This document shows, one piece after another, positions 6,726 through 6,744 of a stretch of DNA of 6,744 nucleotides. Origin of the DNA: Geofilum sp964396555 (GTDB lineage Bacteria; Bacteroidota; Bacteroidia; Bacteroidales; Marinilabiliaceae); the NCBI GenBank assembly GCA_964396555.1, contig CAYNFX010000099.1:1-6744 (forward strand). The letters run 5' to 3'. Position numbers and translations under genes: made by a program. The notes under the pieces are model-generated. The model ran no database searches. It was given only the letters and a program-made list of their open reading frames with translations, and had not been told where the DNA came from. How positions within the stretch are numbered: the first letter of the stretch is position 1; the number at the start of each line of letters is the position of its first letter.

Positions 6726-6744
6726 TTCCTGTCCTGCACTTAAA

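Overview
The window looks like core chromosome of a Bacteroidota bacterium, probably of the Bacteroidales or a related order. Five things point there: a PorT-type type IX secretion protein; a lipobox-bearing Omp85 barrel of the TamL type; start codons without a clear Shine-Dalgarno sequence, behind A-rich leaders; promoter elements of the Bacteroidota form (TTG, about 20 bases, TAnnTTTG); and a menaquinone-type UbiE/MenG. No mobile element, CRISPR array, tRNA or rRNA is visible, and neither base composition nor codon use suggests recent transfer.

Layout, left to right. (1) 1-761, minus: N-terminal two thirds or less of a neurotransmitter:sodium symporter (LeuT/SNF family), cut by the window edge. 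(2) 762-1021: AT-rich divergent intergenic region with a near-consensus promoter for the next gene and a 7-bp inverted repeat lying inside that promoter. (3) 1022-2017, plus: class II fructose-bisphosphate aldolase, followed at 2040-2069 by a 12-bp perfect-stem terminator. (4) 2085-4418, minus: TamL-like outer-membrane lipoprotein of the BamA/TamA family, converging on the aldolase gene. (5) 4419-4479: 61-bp divergent promoter region centred on the palindrome ATTTGCAAAT. (6) 4480-5247, plus: SpoU/TrmH-family RNA 2'-O-ribose methyltransferase. (7) 5235-5939, minus: PorT, whose 3' end overlaps that of the methyltransferase by 13 bp. (8) 6000-6725, minus: UbiE/MenG menaquinone C-methyltransferase, 60 bp upstream of porT and probably co-transcribed with it.

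Functionally the window mixes central metabolism (aldolase), respiratory quinone synthesis (MenG), RNA modification (SpoU methyltransferase), sodium-coupled amino-acid-type uptake (NSS) and cell-envelope biogenesis (TamL, PorT). The block ubiE-porT-RNA methyltransferase-tamL is the most coherent part. Two envelope-export components sit next to each other there without the rest of either machine (no TamB, no other Por/Gld genes). I recall similar linkage in other Bacteroidota genomes but could not check it. I found no undescribed system. The findings are mainly regulatory details and context questions.
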